Assembly: GCA_946616835.1 (NCBI GenBank)
Contig: CAMOJK010000015.1
Coordinates: 1-40,127 of the forward strand
DNA length: 40,127 bases
Origin: an uncultured Lachnospiraceae bacterium
GTDB taxonomy: Bacteria; Bacillota; Clostridia; Lachnospirales; Lachnospiraceae
Direction: 5' to 3'
The position numbers and the translations under genes are program-made. The notes beneath the pieces were generated by a model. The model saw only the letters and a list, made by a program, of their open reading frames with translations, had not been told where the DNA came from and made no database searches. Shown piece after piece: positions 1 through 8,304 of this stretch (positions are counted from its first letter, which is position 1; the number at the start of each line of letters is the position of its first letter).

Positions 1-420
1 GCGGTTATGAGCTTTAAGGAAAATAAATGGGGCGGTATCGTATCCCAGGGAATTGGTACTTCCATGCTGCAGATGCCTAATATAATAAAGAATCCCCGCG
101 TTTGGATAGCGCCTATAGTGACAAGTGCCATAACAGGCCCTCTTGCAACATGTGTGTTCAAGCTTCAGATGAACGGTGCACCGGTATCATCTGGTATGGG
201 TACCTGCGGACTGGTAGGACAGATAGGAGTATTTACCGGCTGGACTAATCCAAGTGAAGCAGCACTTACGCAGGGGGCAGTGGCTATAACTCCCGGTGCA
301 TGGGAGTGGATAGGGCTTATACTGATATCCTTTGTACTGCCTGCGGTAATTGCACCGCTTGTCAATATGGTATGCAGGAAGATTGGCTGGGTAAAGGACG
401 GCGATCTCAAATTGGAGTAA
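1..420 (+). CDS. PTS-IIC-like membrane transporter, C-terminal part (5' end outside window)
   Basis: The reading frame is open to the left window edge, so only about the last 139 residues are present. The ATG at 7 is internal, not a proven start. The segment GIGTSMLQMPNI, then the stretch around GPLATCVFKL and GMGTCGLVGQIG, resemble the C-terminal half of the membrane proteins annotated as PTS sugar transporter subunit IIC of the non-classical (PTS_EIIC_2) type. The last hydrophobic helix (WIGLILISFVLPAVIAPLV) is followed by a short charged tail. No EIIA or EIIB gene is visible on this side. The substrate cannot be told. The family call rests on recognition of the motifs, and the fold and cytoplasmic-membrane location are fairly safe. 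Confidence 0.7.
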   Translation, partial: AVMSFKENKWGGIVSQGIGTSMLQMPNIIKNPRVWIAPIVTSAITGPLATCVFKLQMNGAPVSSGMGTCGLVGQIGVFTGWTNPSEAALTQGAVAITPGAWEWIGLILISFVLPAVIAPLVNMVCRKIGWVKDGDLKLE

Positions 421-471
421 TACAGGATCTATGGATGCGTAGTTTGTGGAAAAAATTATTGAGGGTTTGCT

Positions 472-1884
472 ATGAGTATGAAATTAAAACTGATGCTGGT
501 ATTTCTGATATTAGGTTTAGTGATGTTCTTTCCTTCGGTAAAGAATGTCATTGCGCTTTCCAAACCTGCGGTGGATCTGTATGAGCTGGATGATGCAGGA
601 TTTGCGGCGCTTAAGAACGGTCAGCATGTTGCAGTGGATGTCAGGTGCGTCTGGGGACAGCCTATTTCTGTTGTAACCCAGCATAAGACCTTTGGCGTTG
701 TTACCTCCGAAAGGGAGACTTCCGGATATTTTGAAGTCCCGATAATATATCAGGACAGCAATGGTGAGATGTGTTGGGATCATTCCATTATCATTGCTGC
801 CGGAACATCACAGTATTCCATGTTCGAAAGCCAGATGGATAAGACTTGGAACTGGTATGAAAGCAGTCTTTGCTCCTATGAGAACATGCCAACCACCATA
901 TTCAGGGCAGATGGAGTACTCAAGAAGTTTTCAAATGAGGACATAGACCTGCTCATGGAATATAATGAGGCGACCGGCCTTTCTCTTTCAAGAGAGGAAA
1001 CCCTGGCATACTACACTCCTTACTACATTGTACAGGATAAAGGTCAGCATCGTACAACGCTTATACTTGGTGTCATATTTATAATTATTGGTCTGGTATG
1101 TCTGGCTCTGTTAATAAAAGAGCGCAGGGATGAGAATTTTATGAATGCCATGGCGCCTAAGACTGCAAGAGAGTATTACGGACCACAGGGTAATGACCAG
1201 GATGATTTTAATGCATCCGATATAAAATCGGCTTTTTCAAGTTCGGCAAAGGTAGATACTGAAGCGGTATCGGCAGGGTTTGCGACACAGGGTGGAGCCG
1301 TTACGGCATATGGTAAGTCGGTTGAAAATTTTACTCCACAGACTGCACCTTCGGAAACACCCGATGCTCTTAAAAATGTTAATCCAATGTTTGGAAATCA
1401 GGCGGTTGCACCGGAAATAGTAGGCAATGCTGCTGAAAGCAAGCCTGTCAACAATCCTAATCCTTTTGCACAGACTGCAGGAGGAAGCATGGATTCTTAT
1501 CTGGGAGGCGGTGCACCTCAGCCTGTAAGCACTTTTGAAAGCAGGACCGCAGGACTTAATGGCAATGGCCTTCAGGCACAGATCCCAGGAGGCAGTACAT
1601 CCATGGATCCGATCCTTGGCAGTGTATCTCAACAGCCCGCAGAAAATGTCTTTTCCGGAAACGGCCTTTCGCAGGATTATAACAGTGTGAATACATATGG
1701 AAATAATTCCGGAACAGGCCTGTATGGTACACCTCAGAGCCAGGGAGCTGCAGCACAGGGAGCAGGAAGCCTGAACAGTCTTGGAAATAAGGATCCTTTC
1801 GGAAATGCAGATACCTTTGGAAATAACAATACCTTTGGAAATAACAATACATTTGGAAATGGTCAGGGGGGAAATCCTGTATAA
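472..1884 (+). CDS. Membrane-anchored protein with Asn/Gly-rich C-terminal tail, function unknown
   Basis: A 470-residue protein that I do not recognise. It has a hydrophobic N-terminal helix at about residues 5-29 and a second membrane helix at about 193-216 (LILGVIFIIIGLVCLALLI). The ~160 residues between them contain conserved-looking Trp and Cys and would lie outside the cell if both helices span the membrane. The remaining ~250 residues are low complexity (Ala, Ser, Gly, Asn, Gln) and probably cytoplasmic and disordered. The tail ends in a run of hexapeptides of the form G-N-x-x-x-F, coded by an 18-bp tandem repeat. A weak GAGGG ribosome site precedes the ATG at 472. It follows the PTS-like gene on the same strand with a 51-bp gap and could be co-transcribed. 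No enzymatic motif is visible. Confidence 0.8.
   Translation: MSMKLKLMLVFLILGLVMFFPSVKNVIALSKPAVDLYELDDAGFAALKNGQHVAVDVRCVWGQPISVVTQHKTFGVVTSERETSGYFEVPIIYQDSNGEMCWDHSIIIAAGTSQYSMFESQMDKTWNWYESSLCSYENMPTTIFRADGVLKKFSNEDIDLLMEYNEATGLSLSREETLAYYTPYYIVQDKGQHRTTLILGVIFIIIGLVCLALLIKERRDENFMNAMAPKTAREYYGPQGNDQDDFNASDIKSAFSSSAKVDTEAVSAGFATQGGAVTAYGKSVENFTPQTAPSETPDALKNVNPMFGNQAVAPEIVGNAAESKPVNNPNPFAQTAGGSMDSYLGGGAPQPVSTFESRTAGLNGNGLQAQIPGGSTSMDPILGSVSQQPAENVFSGNGLSQDYNSVNTYGNNSGTGLYGTPQSQGAAAQGAGSLNSLGNKDPFGNADTFGNNNTFGNNNTFGNGQGGNPV
1783..1860 (+). repeat. 18-bp tandem repeat, about 4.3 copies, coding GNxxxF hexapeptides
   Basis: In-frame units start at 1783, 1801, 1819 and 1837, with a partial unit from 1855. 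Each begins with ggaaat and ends with a phenylalanine codon. The translated units are GNKDPF, GNADTF, GNNNTF and GNNNTF. The last two DNA units are nearly identical, which suggests recent expansion by slippage. Confidence 0.9.
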
Positions 1885-1941
1885 ATCAGGAAAAGCCCTT
1901 ACAGACAGGAATTGTCAGCGTGTTAAACGCAGAAAATTAAT

Positions 1942-2556
1942 TTAGGTTTCGGAAGCAAGAAGGGTATCAAGCTTCGTATGTGCGTCTTCGTAATTCTTGA
2001 AAACAAAGGCGTTTATGCGGAGCTTTTTTGCTGCTTCCACATTGGCCTCGCGGTCATCCATGAAGATGCATTCCTCGGGAATAAGAGCATATCTGTCCAA
2101 AAGAATTTTATAGATTTCTGGTTCAGGTTTGTTTATTTTTTCAAAGCCGGATATTACCATGCCATCTGCAAGGTCAACAAAGGTGAATTTCTTTTTCCTG
2201 TGCAGTTCAAAGTAGTCTTTTGAGTAATTTGAGAGAAGATAAATTCTGTATCCTTTTGTCTTTAATTCCTCGATCCAGGGGCGGCTGTAGTCGTAGGAGT
2301 TTATGATATCTGCTATGCGGTCAAAGAAAATCTCTGCCTCGTCGTGGTATTCGGGAACTCTGGATTTCATTTCGCTTACAACATCATCAAGGGGAATTGC
2401 ACTCCGGTCAATCTCATTCCAGAGAGGATTCTCGACTATGCGTTCCTTAAAGATTCTTATGGTTTTTTCATCGAATCCAAGGTCGTCACGCATATATGCT
2501 TCATATCTGAAATCAGCAAGTACCATTCCTATGTCGAAGATTATATTTTTTATCAT
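1942..2556 (-). CDS. HAD-superfamily hydrolase (YihX-like phosphatase)
   Basis: A 204-residue haloacid-dehalogenase-fold hydrolase, probably a cytoplasmic sugar-phosphate or other small-molecule phosphatase. Motif I is FDIGMVLADF with the expected nucleophile Asp8. The usual second Asp (DxD) is absent, as in the YihX-type DxGNV branch, and here the Asn of that motif is Met. Motif II is LLSNYS (Ser109), motif III is INKPEPEIY (Lys143), and motif IV is FMDDREAN (Asp167, Asp168). A helical cap lies between motifs I and II, giving subfamily IA. A strong GGAGG site sits just upstream of the start at 2556. The gene is transcribed opposite to its neighbours and appears monocistronic. The substrate is not inferable from sequence. 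Confidence 0.9.
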   Translation of the reverse strand: MIKNIIFDIGMVLADFRYEAYMRDDLGFDEKTIRIFKERIVENPLWNEIDRSAIPLDDVVSEMKSRVPEYHDEAEIFFDRIADIINSYDYSRPWIEELKTKGYRIYLLSNYSKDYFELHRKKKFTFVDLADGMVISGFEKINKPEPEIYKILLDRYALIPEECIFMDDREANVEAAKKLRINAFVFKNYEDAHTKLDTLLASET

Positions 2557-2970
2557 AATTCCTCCGTGATTTCAGTGAATTCCTTACACAGTATAATCTT
2601 GCCTGCCGGTGTAAGGTGAGCCGTGCGATTGGCCCCATCGGCAGGTGAGCTATCGCTGTGGGAAGTTTCAGTAGATAACACTTATCGTGTAAATCATACA
2701 ACAGTACGAAGAAAAAGCAAGAGATCGAATAATCTGCAATTGTGAAAAATTGTTTCCCAAGGGCTGCCTATTGCCATATTTTTATGCATATTACACAAAT
2801 GAAATGCCTTGAATTATGGCAAATTGAGTGGTAACATAACTCATAGATTAAATGTACTGAAACAAGGGGGTTTCAAAGTATGGACATTTGTCCTGTCTTT
2901 GGAATTTTTTGATTTTAGGGCATTTGGTCAATGGGAGGCAGAATAATCTGCGTAAAAAAGGAGGCAAATT
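2557..2970. promoter_or_regulatory. Divergent intergenic region and leader upstream of livJ
   Basis: This 414-bp gap separates the minus-strand HAD gene from livJ. A moderate promoter-like pair, TTGAAT (2809-2814) and TAACAT (2832-2837) with 17-bp spacing, could drive livJ. An 8-bp inverted repeat, ttgccata (2771-2778) and tatggcaa (2815-2822), overlaps the -35 side and could be an operator. A short hairpin of the form gaaac/gtttc lies near 2857-2875 in the presumed leader. A strong AAGGAGG ribosome site immediately precedes the livJ ATG. I see no open frame or known riboswitch motif. Confidence 0.4.
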
Positions 2971-4221
2971 ATGAAAAAGAAACTTTTGGGTATGCTTCTT
3001 GCAGGTGTTATGTCAGTAACAGCTCTTACTGCATGTACATCAGGAAGCGGCGAGACGACAGGCACAGAGACTCAGACAACAGGCGATGAAGGCGCAGGTA
3101 CTGAGGCTCAGACAACAGGTGAAGGCGGTGAGCTTACAGGTACTCTTAATGTAGGTGTTATCGGACCTATGACAGGCGCTGCTGCAATTTACGGAACAGC
3201 TGTAAAGAACGGCGCAACGATCGCTGTTGATGAGATCAATGCACTTGGTACAGGTTTCCAGATGACTCTTGATCCTCAGGATGATGTACATGATCCTGAA
3301 ATCTCTGTAAACGCATATCATACACTGCTTGACAATGATGTTCAGGTTATAGTAGGTACTGTTACTACTTCTCCCTGCGTAGCTGTTTCTGCAGAGGCTA
3401 ATTCTGATCGTGTATTCATGCTTACACCTTCAGCTTCTTCACCTACAGTTACCGAAGGCAAGGACAATGTATTCCAGCTGTGCTTCTCAGATCCTAACCA
3501 GGGTGCAGCATCAGCTCAGTACATCGTTGACAATGCACTTGCAACAAAGGTTGCAATAATCTACAACAATGGTGATGCTTATTCATCAGGTATCTATCAG
3601 ACATTCAAGGCAAAGGCTGATGAGCTTGGTCTTGAGGTTGTTTCAGAGACAACATTTACTGATGATACTGCTACAGACTTCAAGGTACAGCTTGGCGCTG
3701 CAAAGGATGCTGGAGCAGATCTTCTTTTCCTTCCTATCTACTACCAGCCTGCTTCACTTATCTTAAGACAGGCATCTGAGATGGGATATGCACCAAAGAT
3801 GTTCGGTGTTGACGGTATGGACGGTATCCTTACTCTTGAGGGATTCGATACATCACTTGCAGAGGGCGTAATCCTTCTTACACCTTTCTCAGCAGACGCT
3901 ACTGATGAGAAGACACAGAGCTTCGTAGCAAAGTACAACGAGAACTACAACGAGACACCTTCACAGTTCGCTGCTGACGGTTATGACTGCCCTTACGCTA
4001 TCTACAGCGCTCTTCAGTACTATGCAGCAAATAACGGCGGTCTTGATGTAACAGGTATGTCTCACGATGAGCTTTGCGAGATCCTTATCTCTGTATTTAC
4101 AGATCCTAATTTCTCTGCTGACGGTATCACCGGTGCAGGTATGGTATGGAGCAGCAATGGTGAGGTAAACAAGGCACCTAAGGCTGTTGTGATCCAGAAT
4201 GGTGCATATGTAGGTATGTAA
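2971..4221 (+). CDS. livJ: Branched-chain amino acid ABC transporter, substrate-binding lipoprotein
   Basis: A 416-residue periplasmic-binding-protein type I receptor that would capture leucine, isoleucine, valine or a related ligand outside the membrane and hand it to LivHM. Residues 1-22 form a lipoprotein signal peptide with the lipobox LTAC (lipidated Cys22). A Thr/Gly/Glu-rich linker (about 23-54) with an imperfect internal duplication (TETQTTG, TEAQTTG) tethers the domain. The mature domain opens with TLNVGVIGPMTGAAAIYG, typical of the LivJ/LivK family. The strong ribosome site AAAAAGGAGG fixes the start at 2971. It is first in the livJHMGF cluster but is cut off from livH by a 340-bp gap with a terminator, which fits the common need for excess binding protein. 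Ligand specificity is inferred from the family only. Confidence 0.93.
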   Translation: MKKKLLGMLLAGVMSVTALTACTSGSGETTGTETQTTGDEGAGTEAQTTGEGGELTGTLNVGVIGPMTGAAAIYGTAVKNGATIAVDEINALGTGFQMTLDPQDDVHDPEISVNAYHTLLDNDVQVIVGTVTTSPCVAVSAEANSDRVFMLTPSASSPTVTEGKDNVFQLCFSDPNQGAASAQYIVDNALATKVAIIYNNGDAYSSGIYQTFKAKADELGLEVVSETTFTDDTATDFKVQLGAAKDAGADLLFLPIYYQPASLILRQASEMGYAPKMFGVDGMDGILTLEGFDTSLAEGVILLTPFSADATDEKTQSFVAKYNENYNETPSQFAADGYDCPYAIYSALQYYAANNGGLDVTGMSHDELCEILISVFTDPNFSADGITGAGMVWSSNGEVNKAPKAVVIQNGAYVGM

Positions 4222-4285
4222 TAAATGTCAGGACAGCCCGAAGCACTTGCTGCTAAGGGCATACGATCAGACACTAAGCATTACA

Positions 4286-4321
4286 GGGGCTGTCCGGATG
4301 AGGGACAGCCCCTTATTCTTT
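4286..4321 (+). terminator. Intrinsic terminator after livJ, with a competing upstream strand
   Basis: A perfect 10-bp stem, ggggctgtcc (4286-4295) with ggacagcccc (4303-4312), has a 7-nt loop and is followed by ttattctttt. The 9-mer ggacagccc also occurs at 4231-4239 and could pair instead with 4287-4295, which would prevent the terminator from forming. Confidence 0.85.
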
Positions 4322-4341
4322 TACAGCATGAGCTGATAAAA

Positions 4342-4520
4342 GAGCAGATGTGATGAAAATGTACTCGATAGTAGAGTTTTTGATCAGTACGAAATGCTTA
4401 CATCTGGGGGGCGCACTAAAGAGTAAAATTACCCTCGATTTAGTGCGGAAAATGTAGTAAAATAGAAACTTGTTGAGTGTTTTTTCATCACATTTGTTTA
4501 AATATTTTATGGCAAATGTG
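4342..4520 (+). promoter_or_regulatory. Inverted-repeat-rich leader upstream of livH
   Basis: This segment has several mutually exclusive pairings. A (4345-4359) pairs with C (4482-4496) over 15 bp with one G-U, extendable outward by a few weak pairs. The first 7 nt of A (4345-4351) also pair with B (4400-4406). The 3' part of C (4489-4496) also pairs perfectly with D (4513-4520). Between B and C an independent 9-bp hairpin joins cgcactaaa (4412-4420) to tttagtgcg (4439-4447). It may be a cis-regulatory RNA or a short mobile repeat with terminal inverted repeats. The sequence alone does not decide. Confidence 0.45.
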
Positions 4521-4561
4521 GATTTTGCAGCAGGATACTTTCATATGATAGGGAGAACGCT

Positions 4562-5470
4562 ATGCTGACTTATTTAATAAACGGAATCAGCCTGGGAAGT
4601 GTATATGCGATAATAGCTCTTGGCTATACTATGGTTTATGGTATAGCAAAGATGCTGAATTTCGCACACGGAGACGTCATAATGGTAGGAGGGTATGCAT
4701 CTTTCTGTACCATGACATATCTGGGATGGCCCCCCGCACTTGCAGTACTCTTTTCCATGGTGGTCTGCACCATATTGGGTATTGTTGTGGAAAGGCTGGC
4801 ATACAAGCCACTGCGTAATGCCACATCCCTTGCGGTACTAATAACTGCAATAGGTGTGTCGTATTTTCTGCAGAATGCCGCACTGCTTATATGGACATCT
4901 AATCCCAAGGTTTTCCCGGACATATTTGCATCCATTCCACCTCTGGTTATAGGACATGCAGAGGTGGCTGCTGATGGGACACAGAGCGGTGGAATAGTTA
5001 TTTCGGCTACAACTCTCATTACAATACTTGTGAATATTGCTATAATGGTCGGTCTTACGCTGTTTACCAGCAAGACTAAGATGGGAAAGGCAATGCGTGC
5101 AGTCTCCGAGGATAAGGGTGCTGCAACTCTTATGGGAATAAATGTTGATTTTACCATATCAATGACTTTTGCAATAGGTTCGGGACTGGCTGCGATTGCA
5201 GGAGTGTTGCTTTGTACCGCTTATCCCAACCTGGTGCCTACTACCGGAGCAATGCCCGGTATCAAGGCTTTCGTGGCAGCGGTATTCGGCGGTATTGGTT
5301 CCATACCCGGCGCGATGTTAGGCGGGATTCTTCTTGGCGTGATAGAGATAATCGCAAGGGCGCTGGTTCCTTCGGTTCCCTCCGATATATTTGTATTTGC
5401 AGTACTTATCATTGTCCTTCTGGTTAAGCCGAGCGGACTGCTTGGTAAACAGATCAGGGAAAAGGTCTGA
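4562..5470 (+). CDS. livH: Branched-chain amino acid ABC transporter permease LivH
   Basis: A 302-residue integral membrane permease of the LivH family. It forms half of the translocation channel with LivM. The N-terminus MLTYLINGISLGSVYAIIALGYTMVYG, the following motif MLNFAHGDVIMVG, and the C-terminal region FVAAVFGGIGSIPGAMLGG are hallmark LivH segments. Roughly eight hydrophobic helices are visible. A ribosome site, AGGGAGA, lies 6 nt before the ATG. It opens the permease/ATPase block: livM follows after 15 bp, then livG and livF. It is preceded by a structured leader rather than directly by livJ, so its expression may be set separately from the binding protein. Confidence 0.95.
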   Translation: MLTYLINGISLGSVYAIIALGYTMVYGIAKMLNFAHGDVIMVGGYASFCTMTYLGWPPALAVLFSMVVCTILGIVVERLAYKPLRNATSLAVLITAIGVSYFLQNAALLIWTSNPKVFPDIFASIPPLVIGHAEVAADGTQSGGIVISATTLITILVNIAIMVGLTLFTSKTKMGKAMRAVSEDKGAATLMGINVDFTISMTFAIGSGLAAIAGVLLCTAYPNLVPTTGAMPGIKAFVAAVFGGIGSIPGAMLGGILLGVIEIIARALVPSVPSDIFVFAVLIIVLLVKPSGLLGKQIREKV

Positions 5471-5485
5471 GAAAGGAGGCATATA

Positions 5486-6580
5486 ATGGCGGAAGAAAAA
5501 ATGACAAAAAAGAAAATGAGCAAAGCTTCAAAGAATGCCTTCTTAAACTATGGTATTGTGCTGGCATTTTTCGTAATATTCCAGGTGCTGTCATCTACAG
5601 GAATATTAAGCAATTCACTTAAAGGGCAGCTGATACCTGTGGTTTCCTACATGATAATGGCTGTATCCTTAAATCTGGTGGTTGGCATATCAGGTGAGCT
5701 GAGTCTTGGACATGCAGGATTCATGTCCATAGGCGCATTTACAGGAGTGGTGGTAGAGGCGGTGATCCTCTCCAATTCACCTGCAGCAGCAACCCTTTCG
5801 AAAAATCTCGGATTGCAGATACTGATACTTGTGGCATCAATTGTGGCAGGTGCTATTATCGCAGGCGTGGCAGGTGTGCTGATAGGCATACCGGTACTTA
5901 GGTTAAACGGTGATTACCTGGCCATTGTTACACTTGCTTTTGGTGAGATCATTAAGAACCTGCTTTACTGTCTGTATATTTATATAGATGATACGGGGCT
6001 TCATTTTTCACTGGATCCCACATCCTTAGCAGGGACAACAGTCTTAAATGGTCCCATGGGTGCGACATCCATAAAGAAGATTTCTATATTTGCTGCAGGA
6101 ATTGTTCTTTTACTGGTGGTACTGGTGATTGTGCAGAACCTTGTAAATTCCAGATCGGGAAGAGCTATTATGGCTATCAGGGATAACCGTATAGCGGCTG
6201 AGGCATCAGGGCTGCATATCACAAAGTACAAGATGATGGCTTTTGTTACATCATCAGCTCTGGCAGGAGCAGCAGGAGCACTCTATGCCCTCAACTATTC
6301 AACCATAGTTCCGAAGAAATTCGACTTTAACACATCAATACTGATACTGGTATTTGTGGTGCTTGGCGGAATAGGAAATATGACAGGTGCACTTATTGCG
6401 GCGGCCGTCCTTACGGTTCTTCCGGAGATGTTAAGAGATTTCCAGGACTATAGAATGCTTGTATATGCTATTGTTCTCATACTGGTAATGCTGCTTACAA
6501 ATAACGAAAGAGTCAAGGTATTTTTAGCAGGCTTATTCAATAAAAAGAAGAGTAAAGATGATGCAAAGGAGGTGGCATGA
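5486..6580 (+). CDS. livM: Branched-chain amino acid ABC transporter permease LivM
   Basis: A 364-residue membrane permease, partner of LivH. After a basic N-terminal cytoplasmic stretch (about 1-20, Lys-rich) come multiple membrane helices. Diagnostic segments are SLNLVVGISGELSLGHAGFMSIGAF (about 55-80), the loop IPVLRLNGDYLAIVTLAFGEI (about 135-155), and FNTSILILVFVVLGGIGNMTGALIAA near the end. A strong AAAGGAGG ribosome site precedes ATG 5486. The C-terminal tail is highly charged. Its stop codon overlaps the livG start (ATGA), indicating translational coupling within one operon. Confidence 0.95.
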   Translation: MAEEKMTKKKMSKASKNAFLNYGIVLAFFVIFQVLSSTGILSNSLKGQLIPVVSYMIMAVSLNLVVGISGELSLGHAGFMSIGAFTGVVVEAVILSNSPAAATLSKNLGLQILILVASIVAGAIIAGVAGVLIGIPVLRLNGDYLAIVTLAFGEIIKNLLYCLYIYIDDTGLHFSLDPTSLAGTTVLNGPMGATSIKKISIFAAGIVLLLVVLVIVQNLVNSRSGRAIMAIRDNRIAAEASGLHITKYKMMAFVTSSALAGAAGALYALNYSTIVPKKFDFNTSILILVFVVLGGIGNMTGALIAAAVLTVLPEMLRDFQDYRMLVYAIVLILVMLLTNNERVKVFLAGLFNKKKSKDDAKEVA

Positions 6581-7443
6581 TGTCTGATAATAATGAGAAG
6601 AAAACTGCCTCTGAAAGCAATATAGTTAATCTCCCAAGTGATACTTTCATAAACAAGAGGGATATGGATAAGCCTCTTGTGCTTGAGACCAGACATCTTG
6701 GAATAGATTTTGGCGGTCTTACTGCAGTTGATGAATTTAATATTGGTGTGGGTGCTACGGAGATAATGGGACTGATCGGACCAAATGGTGCCGGTAAGAC
6801 AACTATCTTTAACCTGCTCACAAAGGTTTATCAGCCTACCAGAGGAACGATCCTTCTTTGTGGTAAGGATACACACGGAATGACTCCTGCAGCGGTAAAT
6901 GAGGCCGGCATTGCCAGGACATTCCAGAATATCAGGCTTTTTGACAAGCTCACCGTGGAAGAAAATGTTAAGATAGGTCTGCATAATCATATTAATTACA
7001 GTATGGCAAGCGGTATCTTCAGATTGCCTTCTTACTGGAAGGAAGAGAAGAAGGCTCATGAAAAGGCACTGGAGCTTCTTGATATATTCGGTATGGCAGA
7101 TCAGGCTGATGTACCGGCAGATTCACTTCCGTACGGTGCACAGAGAAGACTTGAGATAGTGAGAGCCCTGGCGACAGAGCCTAAGATCCTTCTGCTGGAT
7201 GAGCCGGCAGCGGGCATGAATCCCTCAGAGACGGATGAGCTTATGGCAAATATCCGCAAGATAAGAGACGAGTTCGGTATAGCTGTTATGCTTATCGAGC
7301 ATGATATGAAGCTGGTTATGGGCATATGCGAGACAATTGCAGTGCTTAATTTCGGCCGGATAATAGCAAAAGGCACCCCTGTTGAGATTCAGAATAATCC
7401 ACAGGTTATAGAGGCTTATCTCGGCTCCAAAAAGGATGAGTAA
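6577..7443 (+). CDS. livG: Branched-chain amino acid ABC transporter ATP-binding protein LivG
   Basis: A 288-residue cytoplasmic ATPase that powers LivHM. Walker A is GPNGAGKT (68-75). The signature helix is the LivG-type variant SLPYGAQR (183-190), Walker B is ILLLDEP (204-210), and the D-loop AAGMNPSE and H-loop IEHDMK follow. The C-terminal IVI-type tail (EAYLGSKK) is typical of this family. The first ~32 residues, polar and acidic, precede the usual start of LivG proteins and form an extension of unknown use. The ATG at 6577 is supported by an AAAGGAGGTGG site and by the 4-bp overlap with livM. An internal start would lack such a site. Confidence 0.95.
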   Translation: MMSDNNEKKTASESNIVNLPSDTFINKRDMDKPLVLETRHLGIDFGGLTAVDEFNIGVGATEIMGLIGPNGAGKTTIFNLLTKVYQPTRGTILLCGKDTHGMTPAAVNEAGIARTFQNIRLFDKLTVEENVKIGLHNHINYSMASGIFRLPSYWKEEKKAHEKALELLDIFGMADQADVPADSLPYGAQRRLEIVRALATEPKILLLDEPAAGMNPSETDELMANIRKIRDEFGIAVMLIEHDMKLVMGICETIAVLNFGRIIAKGTPVEIQNNPQVIEAYLGSKKDE

Positions 7444-7542
7444 TAAATCCTTTCATTTGAATCCCGGAGAAAAAGCTGTTTTGGAGTGTAAAAACGCAGC
7501 TGACATCCGGGGAGCCGCAAGATAGCGGCAGAAGGAGGAAAT

Positions 7543-8253
7543 ATGGCAGCAATGCTGGAAGTTAATGATCTGAATGTGTTTTACGGAAGCATTCATGCGA
7601 TAAAGGGCATATCCTTCGAGGTAAACGAGGGCGAAATTGTTACGCTCATCGGAGCCAACGGTGCCGGGAAGTCTACAACCCTCAATACCGTGGGGGGACT
7701 GCTTAAGGCTAAAAGCGGCAGCGTTAAGTTTTGTGGCAAGGATCTGACTACGACTCCTGCGCATAAGATACTGAGGGAAGGTATGGCACTCTGCCCGGAA
7801 GGCAGGCGCATATTCCAGCAGCTTACCGTCAAGGAAAATCTTGAGATGGGCGCATATACCAGGAATAATGCAGAGGCCTTGGAGACTATAGAAAAGGTCT
7901 TCGAACAGTTCCCAAGACTTAAGGAGAGACAGAAGCAGATCGCAGGAACTCTTTCAGGCGGTGAGCAGCAGATGCTCGCTATGGGCAGAGCTCTTATGAG
8001 CAAGCCCAGACTTATGATGCTTGATGAACCCTCCATGGGGCTTGCTCCCATTCTTGTAGAACAGATTTTTGATATAATCAGTGCGCTTAATAAGGACGGT
8101 ACTACAATTCTTCTTGTTGAACAGAACGCGCAGATGGCATTGTCCATTGCGGACAGGGCATATGTGCTTGAAACCGGCAGGATAGTTAATTCCGGCACAG
8201 GCGAGGAACTCCTTCATGATGATTCTGTAAGGAAGGCATATTTGGGAGACTGA
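7543..8253 (+). CDS. livF: Branched-chain amino acid ABC transporter ATP-binding protein LivF
   Basis: A 236-residue cytoplasmic ATPase, the second nucleotide-binding subunit of the Liv importer. Walker A is GANGAGKS (37-44), the signature is LSGGEQQ (137-143), Walker B is LMMLDEPSMGLAP (157-169), and the H-loop lies in VEQNAQ. CPEGRRIFQQLTVKENLEMG is typical LivF sequence. A strong AGAAGGAGG site precedes the ATG. The 99-bp gap after livG holds a small GC hairpin (gccgc/gcggc, about 7512-7527) next to the ribosome site but no terminator, so it is probably the last gene of the livHMGF operon. Confidence 0.95.
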   Translation: MAAMLEVNDLNVFYGSIHAIKGISFEVNEGEIVTLIGANGAGKSTTLNTVGGLLKAKSGSVKFCGKDLTTTPAHKILREGMALCPEGRRIFQQLTVKENLEMGAYTRNNAEALETIEKVFEQFPRLKERQKQIAGTLSGGEQQMLAMGRALMSKPRLMMLDEPSMGLAPILVEQIFDIISALNKDGTTILLVEQNAQMALSIADRAYVLETGRIVNSGTGEELLHDDSVRKAYLGD

Positions 8254-8304
8254 TATCAATAAATAAATACAAATTAATGCATAGAAAGGTTTGATGACAG
8301 AGAA

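Noticed and set aside
4225-4353. A 42-codon open frame running through the livJ terminator, considered as a leader peptide
   Set aside because: It has no ribosome site and no run of Leu, Ile or Val codons suited to attenuation, and it passes through the terminator stem.
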